From NCBI GenBank assembly GCA_039619475.1, contig CM077115.1:26797083-26861082 (forward strand): a stretch of DNA of 64,000 bases, in the 5' to 3' direction. The translations under genes and the position numbers were made by a program. Below the pieces are notes generated by a model that was given only the letters and a program-made list of their open reading frames with translations, had not been told where the DNA came from and did not search any database. The stretch is from Icerya purchasi. Taxonomy: Eukaryota; Arthropoda; Insecta; Hemiptera; Monophlebidae. Positions 1-12,088 of the stretch are shown in pieces (within the stretch, counting starts at the first letter, position 1; the number at the start of each line of letters is the position of its first letter).

Positions 1-659
1 GCCAAAATCGCGTTCAATTATCTTACAAATTGGTTTCTTCCACGCCAAGGCGATTAGATGCCGTTATTAAGGTCAAGAACCTCGGTTAATTGTTAAACTG
101 ATTTCTTTGTACTCTTATTTAAATGACCACCATCGAATATTTATGTTGTGCTTTACGATATATAAGATTTTTTAATTTATTCGTCTACTTACATTATTTT
201 TTGTTTTAATTTCTTCTATTTAAATGTTTTTATCGATTTTTGGAATTTCTTTTGTCGCTTATTTTTTGCGTAGCGGAGGGTAACTATGAAAAACGATGTA
301 GCGTTTTTGTATCGATTGTATAGATTCGACTCTTCTATAACAATTAAAGAACACCATCACTTGAGTTTCTAAGAAGTTCCCCCCACGGGGTGAGCTTCTG
401 TATAATCAACAATTACTTTATTTTTCGTTAAATTTTGGTGACTATTTTTCCCGAAAAATCAGAAAATGTTTAAGAAAACTACCAATATCATTTTCGATAC
501 ACTTTCATCCTCTATTGACTCGTTAGCCCTTAGTTATGTTCTATGAAGTCAGTCCTCTCACTTCCATTTTCACTTCTTCACATCTGATTTCCATTTAGCG
601 AATTTCAATTTTTTATTACAAAAATCCTTTAATTTGACTTCAAGGATCGATAACACTTC
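1..659. other. AT-rich stretch, no gene recognised
   Basis: No coding region, RNA gene or known repeat could be recognised on either strand. A short GC-containing palindromic patch lies near 362-392, but it is too small to interpret. Confidence 0.4.
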
Positions 660-965
660 CTTCTATTAAAATTCTTTCTAATTTTTCAGGTTCAGCACTA
701 TGCTGCAAAAACATTATCATCGAACGCTAACAGTTTTCTTCCGTCTATAATCATGATTTTAGTTTTAGCCTTATTTATTTCGAGTCAATATTTGTGACTG
801 ATAGTTTTAACCTTTTCTAGTAGCATTTTCATTTCGTCCAAATCGGTCGCAATGAGTGCTGTATCATCAGCGGTATACCGAAAATTGGAGATCTTTCGTC
901 CACCGAGGACATTCCTCCGTGTTCCATCCAACCAGTACTGCTCTCATAATATATTCACTTCTGAA
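660..965 (-). pseudogene. RTE/craft-like reverse transcriptase fragment
   Basis: The minus strand encodes the catalytic part of a non-LTR reverse transcriptase. In order it shows EYIMRAVL, then (after a frame change) RGGRKISNFRY, then TADDTALIATDLDEM (the YADD-type catalytic motif) and, past an in-frame stop, LEINKAKTKIMII (motif D region). This arrangement is typical of the endonuclease-RT elements of arthropods that resemble RTE/craft. The fragment lacks both ends, has at least one frameshift and one stop, and cannot be functional. The clade assignment is inference; the RT identity is well supported. Confidence 0.75.
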
Positions 966-1039
966 ATAAGTAAGGATAAATCAGTTGAAATTTAACCGCC
1001 ATTACTTTGAAAAGTCAAAGCTATTCGAATAATCCTTAT

Positions 1040-1520
1040 TATTAAAAAGATTAATGGAAAATAACGGAAGAAAACGATTCACATCAAGTAATCAGTTTGG
1101 ATTTAGGAACAAAAACACTCAACCATTTAACGAATTTGTACAATTATTCGGGAATTGAAAATAATATTGACAAAAAGGGAGTTTCCAATTTAGCCAGATA
1201 TTTTCATTAATTAGCTTCAACTTAAAACCGGATCCCACTTATGAATAGCACAAAATTATTAAATCTCACTTAAAGGAAAGGTATCAGCGAGGTATGGTGA
1301 TGAAATTATCGGCACGGATAAAATAAACACTGTAATTTCGTAAGGGAACGTTTTGGGGCTTCCTCCTCATAGGTAATTTATACAGCAATACCAGAGGCGA
1401 AAATTGTCGCATTTGCGGACGTAATGACTATTCTACGTACGAGTAATTATGTTGAAAAGCTAATAATGTTGCTTCAGCTGGGCCGATTTAATTTTGAAAT
1501 GGTTTAACGTGTGAAAAACA
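1040..1520 (+). pseudogene. Degenerate non-LTR reverse transcriptase fragment
   Basis: Forward-strand pieces in different frames match successive RT motifs. NQFGFRNKNTQPFNEFVQLF corresponds to the finger motif usually written as QFGFR. A broken GTVLGLPP-like segment sits where PQGSVLGP is expected. KIVAFADVMTILRTSN corresponds to the FADD motif with the second aspartate lost. Several stops and frame changes separate them. It lies tail-to-tail with the RT fragment at 660-965 and is a different family. Identity as an RT is likely; the clade is not determined. Confidence 0.55.
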
Positions 1521-3340
1521 AAAAAAAAAAATGAATAAAGAAAAGTCTACGTATAGCATATTCATTAACAGATCTGGCTAATTACATAATAATCACTAGT
1601 AAAATGATAGCAAAGAAACAAATTAAATACTTAAACCTATGTCTAGCTTAATTGACGTGAACGTATAATATTGCTAAAAAGGTAGTGTGAACTAACCACC
1701 GAAAAAAACGAAAAAAATCGATAACAGATATCTTTGGAAAATAAATTTTCACTACATAAACAGCTCTATTCGAACCGATATAAAACGTACGATTGTTTAT
1801 TGCGAGTGTGAAAATCGACATTAAAATAATTCAATTAAGAACAATATTTCGAGAATTAATGATATTTCTTTATTGAGACTCGCAGGATTTTTATGTATAG
1901 AAAGTTATCGAAAATACAGTTTAAAAGCATACGAATAGTATGCACAGCCATAAAAATTAATAGACCAGCGATTTATTGAACATTTCAAAGTCTGAATACT
2001 CAGAAGGAATAAACCGTTTGGCTCCTAGTGTATTTTGGGATCTTTCTGATATAATTCTATAAATGGCAGGCTAATGGTGTAAAGAAAAGGCGAAAAAGAA
2101 CAAAAAAAAATTCAAAACATTCCTTCAGGTTGTGTTCAACTGCTATAAACAACTTCGGGCAATATGTATTCATGATGTGATGGAAATAGTTCTTTTGCAA
2201 CAAGATGGATTGACTTAATGTGCATCTTATTATCGTTCCTAAGAATAACGAAAATCGAGCTATTATTCAGACTTCCTAGTCTTTGTTTTGTTTTTTACAT
2301 CCCGCCTTGTTCTCGCTCTCATCCATGTCTCGTACATTTCACTGAGTCAGAATCTGATACTTCTTCTGAAATGGCTATCCCACAAAATAGGAGAAAAAAT
2401 TGTTGTTTAAAAGAAATGTCCCACGCGTAAAAGGCATACGTCGATCAACGGGGATTTTATATTTACCTAATTCGATAACATGTAGTCGACGATGAAATTG
2501 TTAAAACACATTTTTATCGTTACATTATTTTATTATTTGAACGATAGTATTTTTTTCAAATTTTATTTTCTTCTTCTCGTTTCAGCCAACTACGGACCAC
2601 ATAATTTCAGTTATCGTTCTTTTGTTTTAGCCTTTATTTGCGCCCAATTTTATTCGTTCACTATGGTTTCTCTTTCTTTCCAGCGTCCATGATGCACCTT
2701 TTTGTATTTTTGGTTTATTCCTCCTATTAAATGTCATTATTATTTTATTTTATTTTATTTTATTTTATTTCATTTCATTTAGTAAACTGTTCATTTATTT
2801 TTACTTCTTTTTTACACTTTACCTATAACGAAGTTTTTGTATACTTATGTTTTCGATAAAAAAATCTCCATTTATGTTACAGTTCTGAAAGAATCGCACT
2901 ACATGATTTGTTTTTGTTTTTGTTTTTGTTTTTTTTGATATGGTATGCTATGCGAAAGTTGAAGCACTCTCTATGCATTCGATTAACATTTGTGCACAGT
3001 AACGCATCAAGTATAATTCTTGAGCATTTATTTTGCATTCCTTGGAGTCTAAAATTTAGGAATATTGGACACCAAACGGGACACGCATAATACGAGAGTT
3101 TTATATGTTACAAACCTACTTAAGGCAGATATTTTACTTTGATTTTTTAAAAAAACCAAGGGTAATGCGAATATATTTAGTATTTTTTTTTTTTTCTTTT
3201 AATAAATATGTACTGCAATCTTGAAATACTGTTCAAATAATCCAATATATATGACTAATTAGCAATTAGATATGTATAGAATATTAGTTCAATAACTAAT
3301 TTCTATTATTTATATGTGTAAATATTATTTATATAACTAG
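1521..3340. other. AT-rich stretch with simple repeats, no gene recognised
   Basis: Nothing coding could be supported. Short open frames in this interval have low-complexity, Phe/Leu/Ser-rich translations without recognisable domains. Simple sequence includes a TTTTA repeat around 2740-2780 and a TTTTTG repeat at about 2908-2935. Confidence 0.4.
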
Positions 3341-3840
3341 ATGTTATTCGGTTTTAATCGCTTACGACGTCTAACACAACTTATGATGTGTCGAGCAGCT
3401 GGATTGCTTCAACATTCTGGTGTTGATGAAGTTCGGGTAACTCTTCACTGCACGTTAAGTACCGTGGTCTATACAGCTTTGGTGCTTGATGGCTCTAACT
3501 GCTTTTTAAACATCCCGTGTTTCTTCTTCCTTAATTATTTTTAGTCTGATTCCGTTGTCTGTTGGTACTGTGGCCTCAGTAATTGCAGATGTGGCCGTGG
3601 TATGAAACAGATAACTCCTTTTTACCTTCGGCAATGTCATTCCTTTTCTTTTCAGGATGAATATGTTTGGCATACATCGACGTTGATTGCCATTGTTTCT
3701 CCATCCTTGGTGTATAGGGTTCTTTGTCAGATTCCATTCCTTGTGACTCTTAATTGCTTCTGTTTACACGTGTTGATGAGTAATCGTCCGTTGCTGAAAA
3801 ACCCAGAGAAAAACCCAAACAAGAAATAAAAACAAAAAAT
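3341..3840 (+). repeat. Repeat X, long copy (retroposon 3' part)
   Basis: From about 3505 to 3830 this is clearly homologous to the reverse complement of 12089-12420. Shared stretches include the region around AACATCCCGTGTTTCTTC and the segment encoding WYCG..NCRCG.GM. This copy continues about 160 bases further 5' than the other, and ends in an A-rich tail (AAGAAATAAAAACAAAAAAT). The other copy has a poly-A tail and a target-site duplication, so the family moves by retroposition. It is either a SINE or, more likely given unequal 5' ends, the 3' part of a LINE. Its last bases resemble the LINE-A 3' end. Confidence 0.65.
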
Positions 3841-4219
3841 AAAAAAACGAGAAACTTTAACGTAACCACAAACGCCTTACATAATAATTAGGGGAGGGGA
3901 TTAGCCAGAACAAGCCCGAGATGTAACGAAAAACCTAGCTAAAGCGCAGCTTTTTTGAATAATACGGAACGATATAGTTGAGAGCTGTTTCATTATTGGA
4001 TCTGGGCTCAGGGCAGGAATCGATCACACGACCGCCTGACATCTAAATAAAATGATCAATTATAAATAACTAGATTGTCGTACTTAATTACGGATTACAA
4101 GAGAATTCATGTTCAAGTTTTAAATTACATTACCTCGAGTGCAGCACACTGTTCTTTACCAGGTATATTTCTTTGGCAAAATGTGTTTCTTTACTGAGTG
4201 TGATATCGGTTCTATTTTT

Positions 4220-4253
<34 letters not shown>

Positions 4254-4595
4254 CATCTTTATCACAGATATAAACAGTTTTTTTCACTACTTTTTCTTGC
4301 TTAAGATTTTTAAAATGGCTAAAATTATTTTTAATCAGTTTTAGATGAAGTATTTCTATTGTAGTTATCTTTTCAGTGAGAAAGCTTATCAGATATTTTC
4401 TCCTGAAATGAGCAACCTATCCAGTTCACGCTCGTTCACTATTGAAATTTAAACAAAAGCAGATTTAGTTCTGCTTCACACCGATGCACATATTTGACAG
4501 CTTTTACATTGCAATTGACAGTATTATTTTTGGATCGTTACATTTTTTTAAACTGTATTTATTCATCTTTTGACAATTAAGATCTCAAAAACCAT
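3841..4595. other. AT-rich stretch with TA/TG microsatellite
   Basis: No gene seen. A (TA)n followed by (TG)n run occupies about 4220-4252. The segment ends at the poly-T that marks the 3' terminus of the minus-strand LINE-A copy. Confidence 0.4.
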
Positions 4596-4669
4596 TTTTT
4601 TTTTTTTTTTTTTTGGGCTCGTCAATGAAGGACCTTTACCGAGAAACAAAAGGTAAGGAAAGAAGTCAG

Positions 4670-7600
4670 TTACATTTTAATCCGATCAGAAATTTTATCT
4701 AAAAAGGAACAAATAGCAGGAATCATTAGTGGGGAAGAAAAAAAACGCTCCACGGAGAGAGATGAACACCGGAAAAACACATGATCGGCCTCCCAAATAA
4801 CTGCATCATCTGGATGATGGAGAGGACAGTGTGGAGAAGAAATCAAGGAAAAACGAAATTTAGATAATGGCAGCAAAAAATGGCCGAAGCGCATACGAAC
4901 AATGGAGACAACATAAGAACACCGAAAGGAGGGATGCAAAAGAAACCATGAATATGCAGGAAAAGTAGGCTGAACTGACAGATGAAATGAATAATTATTA
5001 GAAAAGGAGGAAGCGTAAATATCCGATACCATGATCTAATATGGAAGCTTTTACAAATTGATAGGAGGTTATCGGATGGAATTTTTTTAAAATAAAGACG
5101 GGAGGAAATAGCAGCATCCGGAGCCAAGAAATCAGCCGCTTCATTACCAAATATGTCCAAGTGACTAGGTACTCACAGAAAATCAATATTGATTGAACGG
5201 AGATAGGAAAGACTGTGAATGAGTGAACGTATATACAGAGGATAACACACGAATGATCAGGAAGGGGAGAAGATATGGCCTGAAGGGTACTCAAAGAGTC
5301 AGAGATAATTAAAAATTTAGAGGAAATAAAAATAATAGAATGTGTAGGATGGTCAATAATTCGTTTATGAATATAAAACAGAAATAAGGAAGGCGAAAAG
5401 ATTTTGAGAGGTTAAAATCAGGAAGGATGAAGGAAGCACCAACATCACCAGGTCCCCTCGAACCATCCGTGTAAATGGTAACATGAGAGGGAAATAGAGA
5501 ATTGATAGAGCTGTAGAATACCTGTTTAATTACGGCTTGGGGAAGATTTTTAGCAAATGAGGGAAGGAGAAATACCTTAGGAGGATTACAGATATCAGCG
5601 AAGTCGAAGAAAAAATAAGGGAGATTATTGAAAGAGATAATATACGGCCAAAATGAACTGAGACGATGTGAAATAAATGTCAGAATAGGGGTTTTGATGG
5701 GAGTGAAGCGCCAGCTGTTATAAATCGAAAGGAAAGACTGAAGAAGAGTAGAGGACGCGAGTGGAAGACGTTTAACAAGGAAACGATATTGGATAGGATC
5801 TACGAATGGAAATGGGTGACGAATTAGATTCAGCAAGAATAGCAAGGATTGTAGAGAATTTAAGAGCGCCAAGACAGAGAGGAAGGCAAGAATTTTGAAT
5901 TAAATCTAGTTTGAAAAGTCTTGGACGCACTGCCATAAATAAAAGAACAATAATCAAAATAGATTTGTAAAGGGAAATAAAAATATAGGGATGATCGCCG
6001 ATCTATTTAGTTGGCGACAAGGTTTTCAGCAAGTTTAACCTTTTAATAGTGGAAGTAGAAAGATATTTGATGTGTTCAGAGAAGGACAAACGATTATCAA
6101 GAAAGACACCGAGATAACAAAAGCAATTAACACGAGAAAGAGATACATTGGTTTAAGGATAAATTAACCAAAACAGGGCTATGGGGTCGAAGGATAAAAA
6201 TAGTATAAGAAGACTTAGAGGGAGAAATTGAAAGATTAATTAAGGAGAGAGAATGTTCTAGCACAATAAGCGACGAACTGAATGCTTCATAGGCTGCTAA
6301 AACATCCTCAGACGAGGAAAAAAGGAGGATGTCGTCCGCAAAGAATAAAGAATAAGAATTTAAACGAAGAGAAGCTATACTGATAGTATAGATATTAAAA
6401 AGAGTAGGACTGAGGGAGTAACCCAGAGGAAGACCTCGGAAAACCTTTCTTGGAGCGTTAAGAGGTGGAGAGGTGAAGTGGATAGAACGATTTGACATGA
6501 GATTGATAATAAGGGAAGTGAATTTGATTGGGACGTTAATTGCCGTCATTTTATTTCGTAAAGTGGGAAGATGAACATTATCAAAAGCAGAGAAGACATC
6601 AATAAAGGAAGCTGGGGTGAAATATTTTTGGATAAAACACTTATATAAGTGAGAAACGAAAAGACTAACATAATCAGAAAGGCCAATACCAGGCCGAAAG
6701 CCGAACATATTAATATGAAATATATTATTATGCTCCAGCAACCAAATAAGGCGCTTGTTGAGTATACCCTCAAATAGTTTTCTAATACAGGATGCCAGGG
6801 AAATAGGACGTAGGGAAGAATTTTTCTTAGGAATGGGAATGACGATAAAAGAATTCCACGAGGAAGGAGTTATATCCTTTGAAAGGAAGGAATTGAAAAG
6901 ACTAAGAAGAAAACTGAGGGATTGTTCGAAAAAGATTTTAAGAGCGAGATAGGGTATACCGTCAAGTCCTGGAGTAGGGCTGGACGATTTGGAGAGAACA
7001 GACTTTAATTCATTAAAATTAAAAGCCGAAATTAGGAAGTAACGAGGAGAATTTTCCGGATAAGGAGAGTACAATTCATCAATAGAAGGAACATAAGCTG
7101 GAGCAACGGAATCAATAAAGGGAAAAAGGCTATCGTCGGGAATACTGAAGTTGGAAGGGCGAGGGAAGGATGGGAATTTGAAGGCTCTGGCCATTTTCTA
7201 AATCTGCGAAAGAGGAGTAGTTCTAGAGAAGTTAGCACAGAAATTTTTTCAAGAGGGCTTCTTTGTGGATTTCAATATAAACCTAGCTCTCGCATTTGCC
7301 CGTTTGTGAGCGAGAAAATTTTTAGTCGTAGGGCTAGAAGGGAAGGTTCTAAAGATTGCGCGACTGATATTAAAGGCAGTGTCGCATTCCTTGTTCCACC
7401 AAAGTGAAGAAGCCCTCTATTGTGATGTACAGAAGATGAGGTATGGCGGGGCGGAGAAGATAAAGAAAGAGCAGAAGCTAAGGAATATAAAAAGGATTTA
7501 TAGAGAGGTACCGGATCGTGATCCGGTTGAAGGAGAGATAGGAAAGAGTCAACCAGGGAGCGGAATAGAGGCCAGCTGGTTTTGAAAAGATTCCATCCAG

Positions 7601-8303
7601 GAGAATTGGTATAATTGGAATCAGATAGAAAACTGACAGGAGTTATTAGGATAGGAACACGGTCACTACCGTAAGAGCCCATAAGGGTATTCCAATTATA
7701 ATTAAGACCAATAGACGAAAAGGAAAAGGTTAGATCGAGGGAACTAGAAATGAAAGCATTCCTGTAGTATGCGCGGGAGAGATCGTTGAAGGGTACTAGA
7801 TTATCAGAGAGGATGGCATTCTCAAGGATGAAACCGTTGGGATTGTAGGATGCACAGCCCCATAAAGGAGAATGCGCATTCCGGTCACCATCGATGATAA
7901 ACGGATGCGGAATAGAACTAAAAAACGATGAAAAGGGGAAAAGGCGAAAGTCGAAACTAGGAGAAACATAGATAGAAACAATGCTAATAGGACGTACAGA
8001 GGGAGGCTGAATGGAGATGTGAACAATGTTAGGTAAATTGGGACAAGAAGGAAGATTGAGGGAGACATCATAAGATTAGAATGGAATGTCATTTCTAATC
8101 AGGATTGTAGAACCACTATAACCGTCATCGCGATCACATCTAACTGCCCTGAAACCTCTAATATTGAAATTTATGTCCGACCGAAGCCACGTTTCGGAGA
8201 CAGGAGCAACATTGACATTATGGAGATCCAATAACTCCCCTAATGAGTTTTTATTGGCTCTTAGACTGCGACAATTCCACTGTAGAATATTTAACGCAGC
8301 CAT
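4670..8303 (-). pseudogene. LINE-A ORF2 pseudogene (EN-RT-RNase H)
   Basis: Reading 5' to 3' on the minus strand: the AP-endonuclease starts near 8303 with NILQWNCRSLRANKN and has SETWL. In a shifted frame it has GDRNAHSPLWG. Further on is GSDRVPI, where the catalytic SDH histidine has become arginine. RT follows at 7194-6127 with GLPLGYSLSPTLFNIY (usual PQG changed) and FADDILLFSSS. RNase H begins near 5470 with IYTDGSRG. The C-terminal module with DHVFFRCS is at about 4780. At least five frame changes break the gene. Compared with the intact copy, order and spacing are conserved, so this is decay and not rearrangement. Confidence 0.9.
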
Positions 8304-9021
8304 CTTAATAAAACAGTAAAAGAACAAAGCATAAATGAAGTGTGGAGAAGCAGGGGAGAAGAAAATGAAATGAATTTGTATAGAAGGAACTAAGATGAGT
8401 GGATAACGGAGAAAATAAAAATAAAGAACAGCAGTTACAAAGCAGGAGAAAGTAAGTCGAGGCTGTTAAGTTGAAAAGAAAAACAAAGAGCATGATGCAG
8501 AAGGAGATATGGAATAATTTTACGATAAAGGGGAAAAAGAGTAAGCAATATTCGTGCAGAACCGAAGCAGCCAGTGAAATTCAAGTTGTACTTCACATAT
8601 AAGCGTGATACATAGCCAGCGCTATACAACTCCGACAAATTGATCACAGTGCAGTTAAAACAGGAAAGGTGAGTACAGAGAGTGATACGAATGAAACCCA
8701 GTTCAGAGGTTGAGTGTATCAACTCAACATGAGCCCATTCGAGAAATAAAAGTATATAATATTGTTAGAAGTTGAAACCACTTCTACATAAGCATAAAGG
8801 AAGATAATTACTACGATAAAATCGTTAACCAAATGGTTAATATGCTTCGCACTGAGTATTGTAAAGAAGATTACACGAAAGAGAAGAAACGTAGAAGAAG
8901 AAAAGGAAGCAGGGGACAGAAGGTAACATAATAAAGCAAATACAGCCTCGATTTTTATTTCCATTCTTTTTTTTTAAATTTATTTATTTTATTATTTTTC
9001 GTACAGTATTAGAAAAGGGAA

Positions 9022-9365
9022 TTAATAAAAACGGATGTTATTCGATAGGAAACAAAAAAGGAAGTCAACAAAGGATGTAGAGGGAGCAATATTATTTGAA
9101 GAAAGTAGTTCGATGATGGCTACCGAAATATCCTTAATTAAGGGCGAAGGAGTAGCGGAAGGGGAATTAGGAGTAAATAAGGAGACGGGAGTAGCAGGAT
9201 TTGGGGAAGATAAGTATTTAAAGAGGAAGATTTGCTGAGAGCCCAACCATTAGAAACCATAAGAAGGTTGGGTTTAATTAAATATCGGTAATATGAAGGA
9301 TCCGACAGTATGATGGGTGTAGAGGATGATGCAGAGGCGCACTCTACAAATGTCATATAAAACAA
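9022..9365 (-). pseudogene. LINE-A ORF1 C-terminal remnant
   Basis: Two overlapping minus-strand frames resemble the C-terminal half of the Gag-like ORF1 at 22559-23302. The best landmarks are FVECASASSSTPI near the 5' end and SNGWAL, which aligns with SNGWALNLPL of the better copy. A third segment ends in DFLFCFLSNNIRFY, matching the SSLFSFLSSN terminus. The CCHC knuckles that precede this region in the better copy are missing, because the element is truncated here. Confidence 0.7.
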
Positions 9366-9566
9366 GTATTTCTTTATAAACCCTTTTTTGGTTTAATGTG
9401 ATCACAGTTCTGTGCCCCTGGTTAGTGTATTATTATTAAGTGCGCTAAGAGATATACTGATGATTTTAATTTTTTTTAAATAAAGTAACTACATTCAGTG
9501 AAGTTTTGTGCCGTAATAAAAAGAAAAATTGAAAACTCGTTAATAAGTCGACCATTCAATTTTATA
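9366..9566. other. Spacer between LINE-A copy and Tigger element
   Basis: AT-rich unique-looking sequence with no recognised feature. Confidence 0.3.
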
Positions 9567-9739
9567 CAGTCGACTCGCGATTATCCGGATTGCGTTTATC
9601 CGGACTCCGTATTATCCGGATCGATTTTTCGGAAAAAAAACAAAAATAAAAAAAGAAGAAAAAACCAAAGCGCTTATATAAAATCCACAGCTATATGCAG
9701 TACGTATCTGAATATTTGTTTACATTCGCTGCAAATGAA

Positions 9740-10080
9740 GATGCTGTGAAATTTTTAAAACTTGGTTTCACAAAGAGACAGTTGCAAAACATTTGTCCGA
9801 CAAACAGTTACCGAGAAAAGCAATCCTTATTCCCGACAATGCTCCAATCTGGCAACTGAGGAGTTATAAGATGGTGATATAAAGGCAATGTTCCTTCCAG
9901 CAAACGTTACATCGGTTTCTCAACCTATGGATCAAGGAATCCTAGAGGCCTTAAAAAATCTCACCAGACTAATATCAAGCGTTGAAAATGGATTATCAGG
10001 TTGATTTAAAATCAGTTGATATGCTTGATGTTATCATTTGGTTACCTGGGGGATGAGAAGAGATTAGTTCTATAGCATTA
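9740..10080 (+). pseudogene. Tigger/jerky-type DDE transposase, middle part
   Basis: Broken forward frames carry landmarks of the CENP-B/jerky/Tigger transposase catalytic core. A segment around 9800-9850 gives LPRKAILIPDNAP, matching the second Asp motif (LLLDNAPSH-type). Another at 9885-9960 gives FLPANVTSVSQPMDQGILEA, the near-invariant LPPN.TS..QPMDQG motif. Frameshifts and stops separate them and there is no open frame. This is what remains of the catalytic domain upstream of the open C-terminal frame. Confidence 0.8.
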
Positions 10081-10503
10081 GTGCGGTCGTGGGAAATATT
10101 AGTAGATCATAAAATCGGTGATAAATGGGGTGAAATTGACAAACAATCGGATTTGAACAGTTCAAAAGACAACGAAGAGCTTGTTTCTCTAATAAAAAAT
10201 ATTCCAGGATGTGAAACGGATAGTAATACGGATGACGTTACAGAATGGATGAGCTGCGACGAGATCGAAGAAACGGCAAATGAGAATATCATGGTACTCA
10301 ACGGGGATTCAGTTGAAGAAAATATGGATCACGAGCTCCTTCAAAGTGTTATACCACACGATGAAGGACTGAAGGCGATTGAAGTAGCGCTAGAATGCAT
10401 TACTCAACAGGAAGAAGCGTCACCAGCTGAGATCATTTGCTTATGCAAGTGGCGAGATATATCGGCAAAGAAGAGAATGCAGCGAAAGACACACAAATCT
10501 TGA
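10081..10503 (+). pseudogene. Tigger-type transposase C-terminal frame (open)
   Basis: An open frame of 140 residues within the transposon, starting at a GTG-rich boundary and read here from the first Met-type codon at 10081. It is acidic in its central part (many Asp/Glu, e.g. DSNTDDVTEWMSCDEIEE) and ends in a basic tail, AKKRMQRKTHKS. The acidic tail following the DDE core is typical of jerky/Tigger transposases. It is probably the 3' end of the transposase frame, still open by chance or because the decay is recent; it lacks catalytic residues. Confidence 0.6.
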
Positions 10504-10695
10504 TTACAGACTTCTTTAAAAAGTAGTTAATAAACACCGTAAGCTAATTTTCATGCTTACTTTTTTACAGGATAAGTTAATTTTCATTTTTTCATTTAAT
10601 TTGTAGTAATTACCCTTGAACTCCGGCGTATCCAGATTTTTTGCTATCCGGACCGGCTGACCGTCCAATTAAACCGGATAACCGCGAGCCGACTG

Positions 10696-10699
10696 TATA

Positions 10700-10740
<41 letters not shown>
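10696..10740. repeat. (TA)n / (TAA)n microsatellite
   Basis: A TA run passes directly into a TAA/ATA run immediately next to the right end of the Tigger element. Confidence 0.9.
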
Positions 10741-11880
10741 TGATGCTCGCATCCGAGTAAAGTCGTCTGCATACAAGTGGTGAATGAGAAAAATGAATAG
10801 AAAAAAGAAATCAACTGCGAATGCGGAAGTGTAATGTTCAATTCGTGTTTGGCAAATGCGTCCACAAATAGGGCAGCTACATGGTGCGGGCATTTTCATA
10901 GCTTTTAGACTTGTCTGCTTTTTTCGATTTTCACCGATGGGATCCGAGTTGCAGTTTGTTTTCTATTGTAATCTGTTTATTTTCGGCTGTTGTTCCCAGT
11001 TATTTTCCAATGTCGTTAATTTTATTAGCTCTAATATCTGATCTTTGTATCTCCCTTGAGGTCTTGCAATGCAAATTCATTTACCATACAGTAGTTCCCG
11101 TACAATATTCTTTTTGGAAGTTTATTACCTCTTATCCGTATAGCATGACCTATCCAACGCAATTATAGCCAACAATTATTGTATAGGGTTTCGCATCTAC
11201 TACAATGAAAGACTTTATGATTTGATACATAATACTTATAGTGATATCAAATTATCCCATTTAATGTATATTCATTAAACGTTGCAAATCTAAGTTTCAT
11301 TTTTGTCTTCCATTGTAACACAGCCATGTTTCGCTTCCGTAAAGAAAAGTTAGAAATATAACCTACCTTGTACACTGATATCTCGATCAATAAATGAAAA
11401 TGTTTATTTCTAAACGCTCATTTGTTTAATTTTGAAATTGCCACCGATGCACACCTGTAGTTAAGTTCCACATCCAACTTTACCGTAGAGGAAATAATTT
11501 TTTTTTTTTTACTTTTGGGCGAGTTAACTACGGACATTAACCTAACGTAAGTGAATTTTTTTTAAAGACGTCAATGTACGACAGCAGGATACTTTACCTG
11601 AACCAAACACAATTAACTAATCAACTAAGGCACGATAGATGACGAAATATAATTTCTAAGATATGGAAAATATTGAGCAGCCCGTTCTCTATGAGTCTGG
11701 AATTTAGTTTCAAAAGAGTATCACTCATTTTATCTGCAGCAGAAAACTATGATGAGATCTCTGTTTCATCTACATGTTTACCTTCAGACCTAGTCCTTCA
11801 TATAGACAGTTGAAACATAGAAGAGTATCTTGTAAAACTTTTAAATTATGCGCAGCAGTAACACAGTCGTATAGTGAGGG
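10741..11880 (-). pseudogene. Non-LTR RT C-terminal part with C2H2-type finger
   Basis: On the minus strand the frames run in RT order. YDCVTAAHNLKVLQDTL and YEGLGLKVN (post-catalytic region, with DDC-type aspartates degraded) lie at 11880-11760. VYKVGYISNFSLRKRN is near 11370. LRWIGHAIRIRGNKLPKRIL lies near 11170, the well known LRW.GH..RM..RLPK..LYG motif. NNWEQQ follows, and then CPICGRICQTRIEH near 10880, a C2H2-like tail (C..C then diverged His). This matches the endonuclease-RT elements that end in a zinc finger. Stops and frameshifts are frequent. A LINE-A 3' fragment interrupts it at about 11494-11590. Confidence 0.75.
11494..11590 (-). mobile_element. LINE-A 3'-end fragment
   Basis: A poly-T run is followed by TTTTGGGCGAGTTAACTAC and GGACATTAACC, matching the 3' signature of the minus-strand LINE-A copies. 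Only the 3' untranslated part is present. It sits inside the older RT element at 10741-11880. Confidence 0.55.
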
Positions 11881-12076
11881 ATATATATATATATATGCAT
11901 AATATAACTCGGCCATCTTGGCTTCGCAAGGGGTAGTGCCCTTTGACCCCTTTTGCTTACATTTCTGTCTCTTTCTCTTCTATACTTTGTATAAAATGAT
12001 TAGAATTGACAACGTAATTCTAAATCGGTCCATATGAATATAATAACATACATCACAAAAATCCTATAAAATATAT

Positions 12077-12088
12077 CAAACGTTACAT
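12077..12088. repeat. Target-site duplication of repeat X (left)
   Basis: The 12-bp sequence CAAACGTTACAT is repeated exactly at 12421-12432 on the other side of the insert. Confidence 0.9.

Larger units (their letters stand above)
4596..9365 (-). mobile_element. LINE-A copy 2, near full-length but degenerate
   Basis: This is an I-group non-LTR retrotransposon on the minus strand. Its poly-A tail is the T run at 4596-4612, preceded on the element by the family 3' signature. All ORF2 domains and the C-terminal half of ORF1 can be followed in order, matching the copy at 18051-23302 throughout, but spread over several frames. The 5' end fades out near 9365 inside ORF1. No convincing target-site duplication was found. 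It is clearly older than the copy at 18051-23302. Confidence 0.9.
9567..10695 (+). mobile_element. Tigger/pogo-like DNA transposon, deletion derivative
   Basis: Terminal inverted repeats are evident. The left end reads CAGTCGACTCGCGATTATCC; the right end, reverse-complemented, reads CAGTCGGCTCGCGGTTATCC. Both are flanked by the dinucleotide TA (9565-9566 and 10696-10697), as expected for the Tc1/mariner/pogo superfamily. The element is about 1.13 kb, roughly half the size of an autonomous Tigger. It retains only the C-terminal part of a DDE transposase, so the N-terminal CENP-B-type DNA-binding domain and the first catalytic Asp region have been deleted. It cannot move on its own. Confidence 0.88.

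Noticed and set aside
362..392. Small hairpin AGAAG...CTTCT with a CCCC/GGGG core
   Set aside because: Short and with an irregular interior; expected by chance at this scale.
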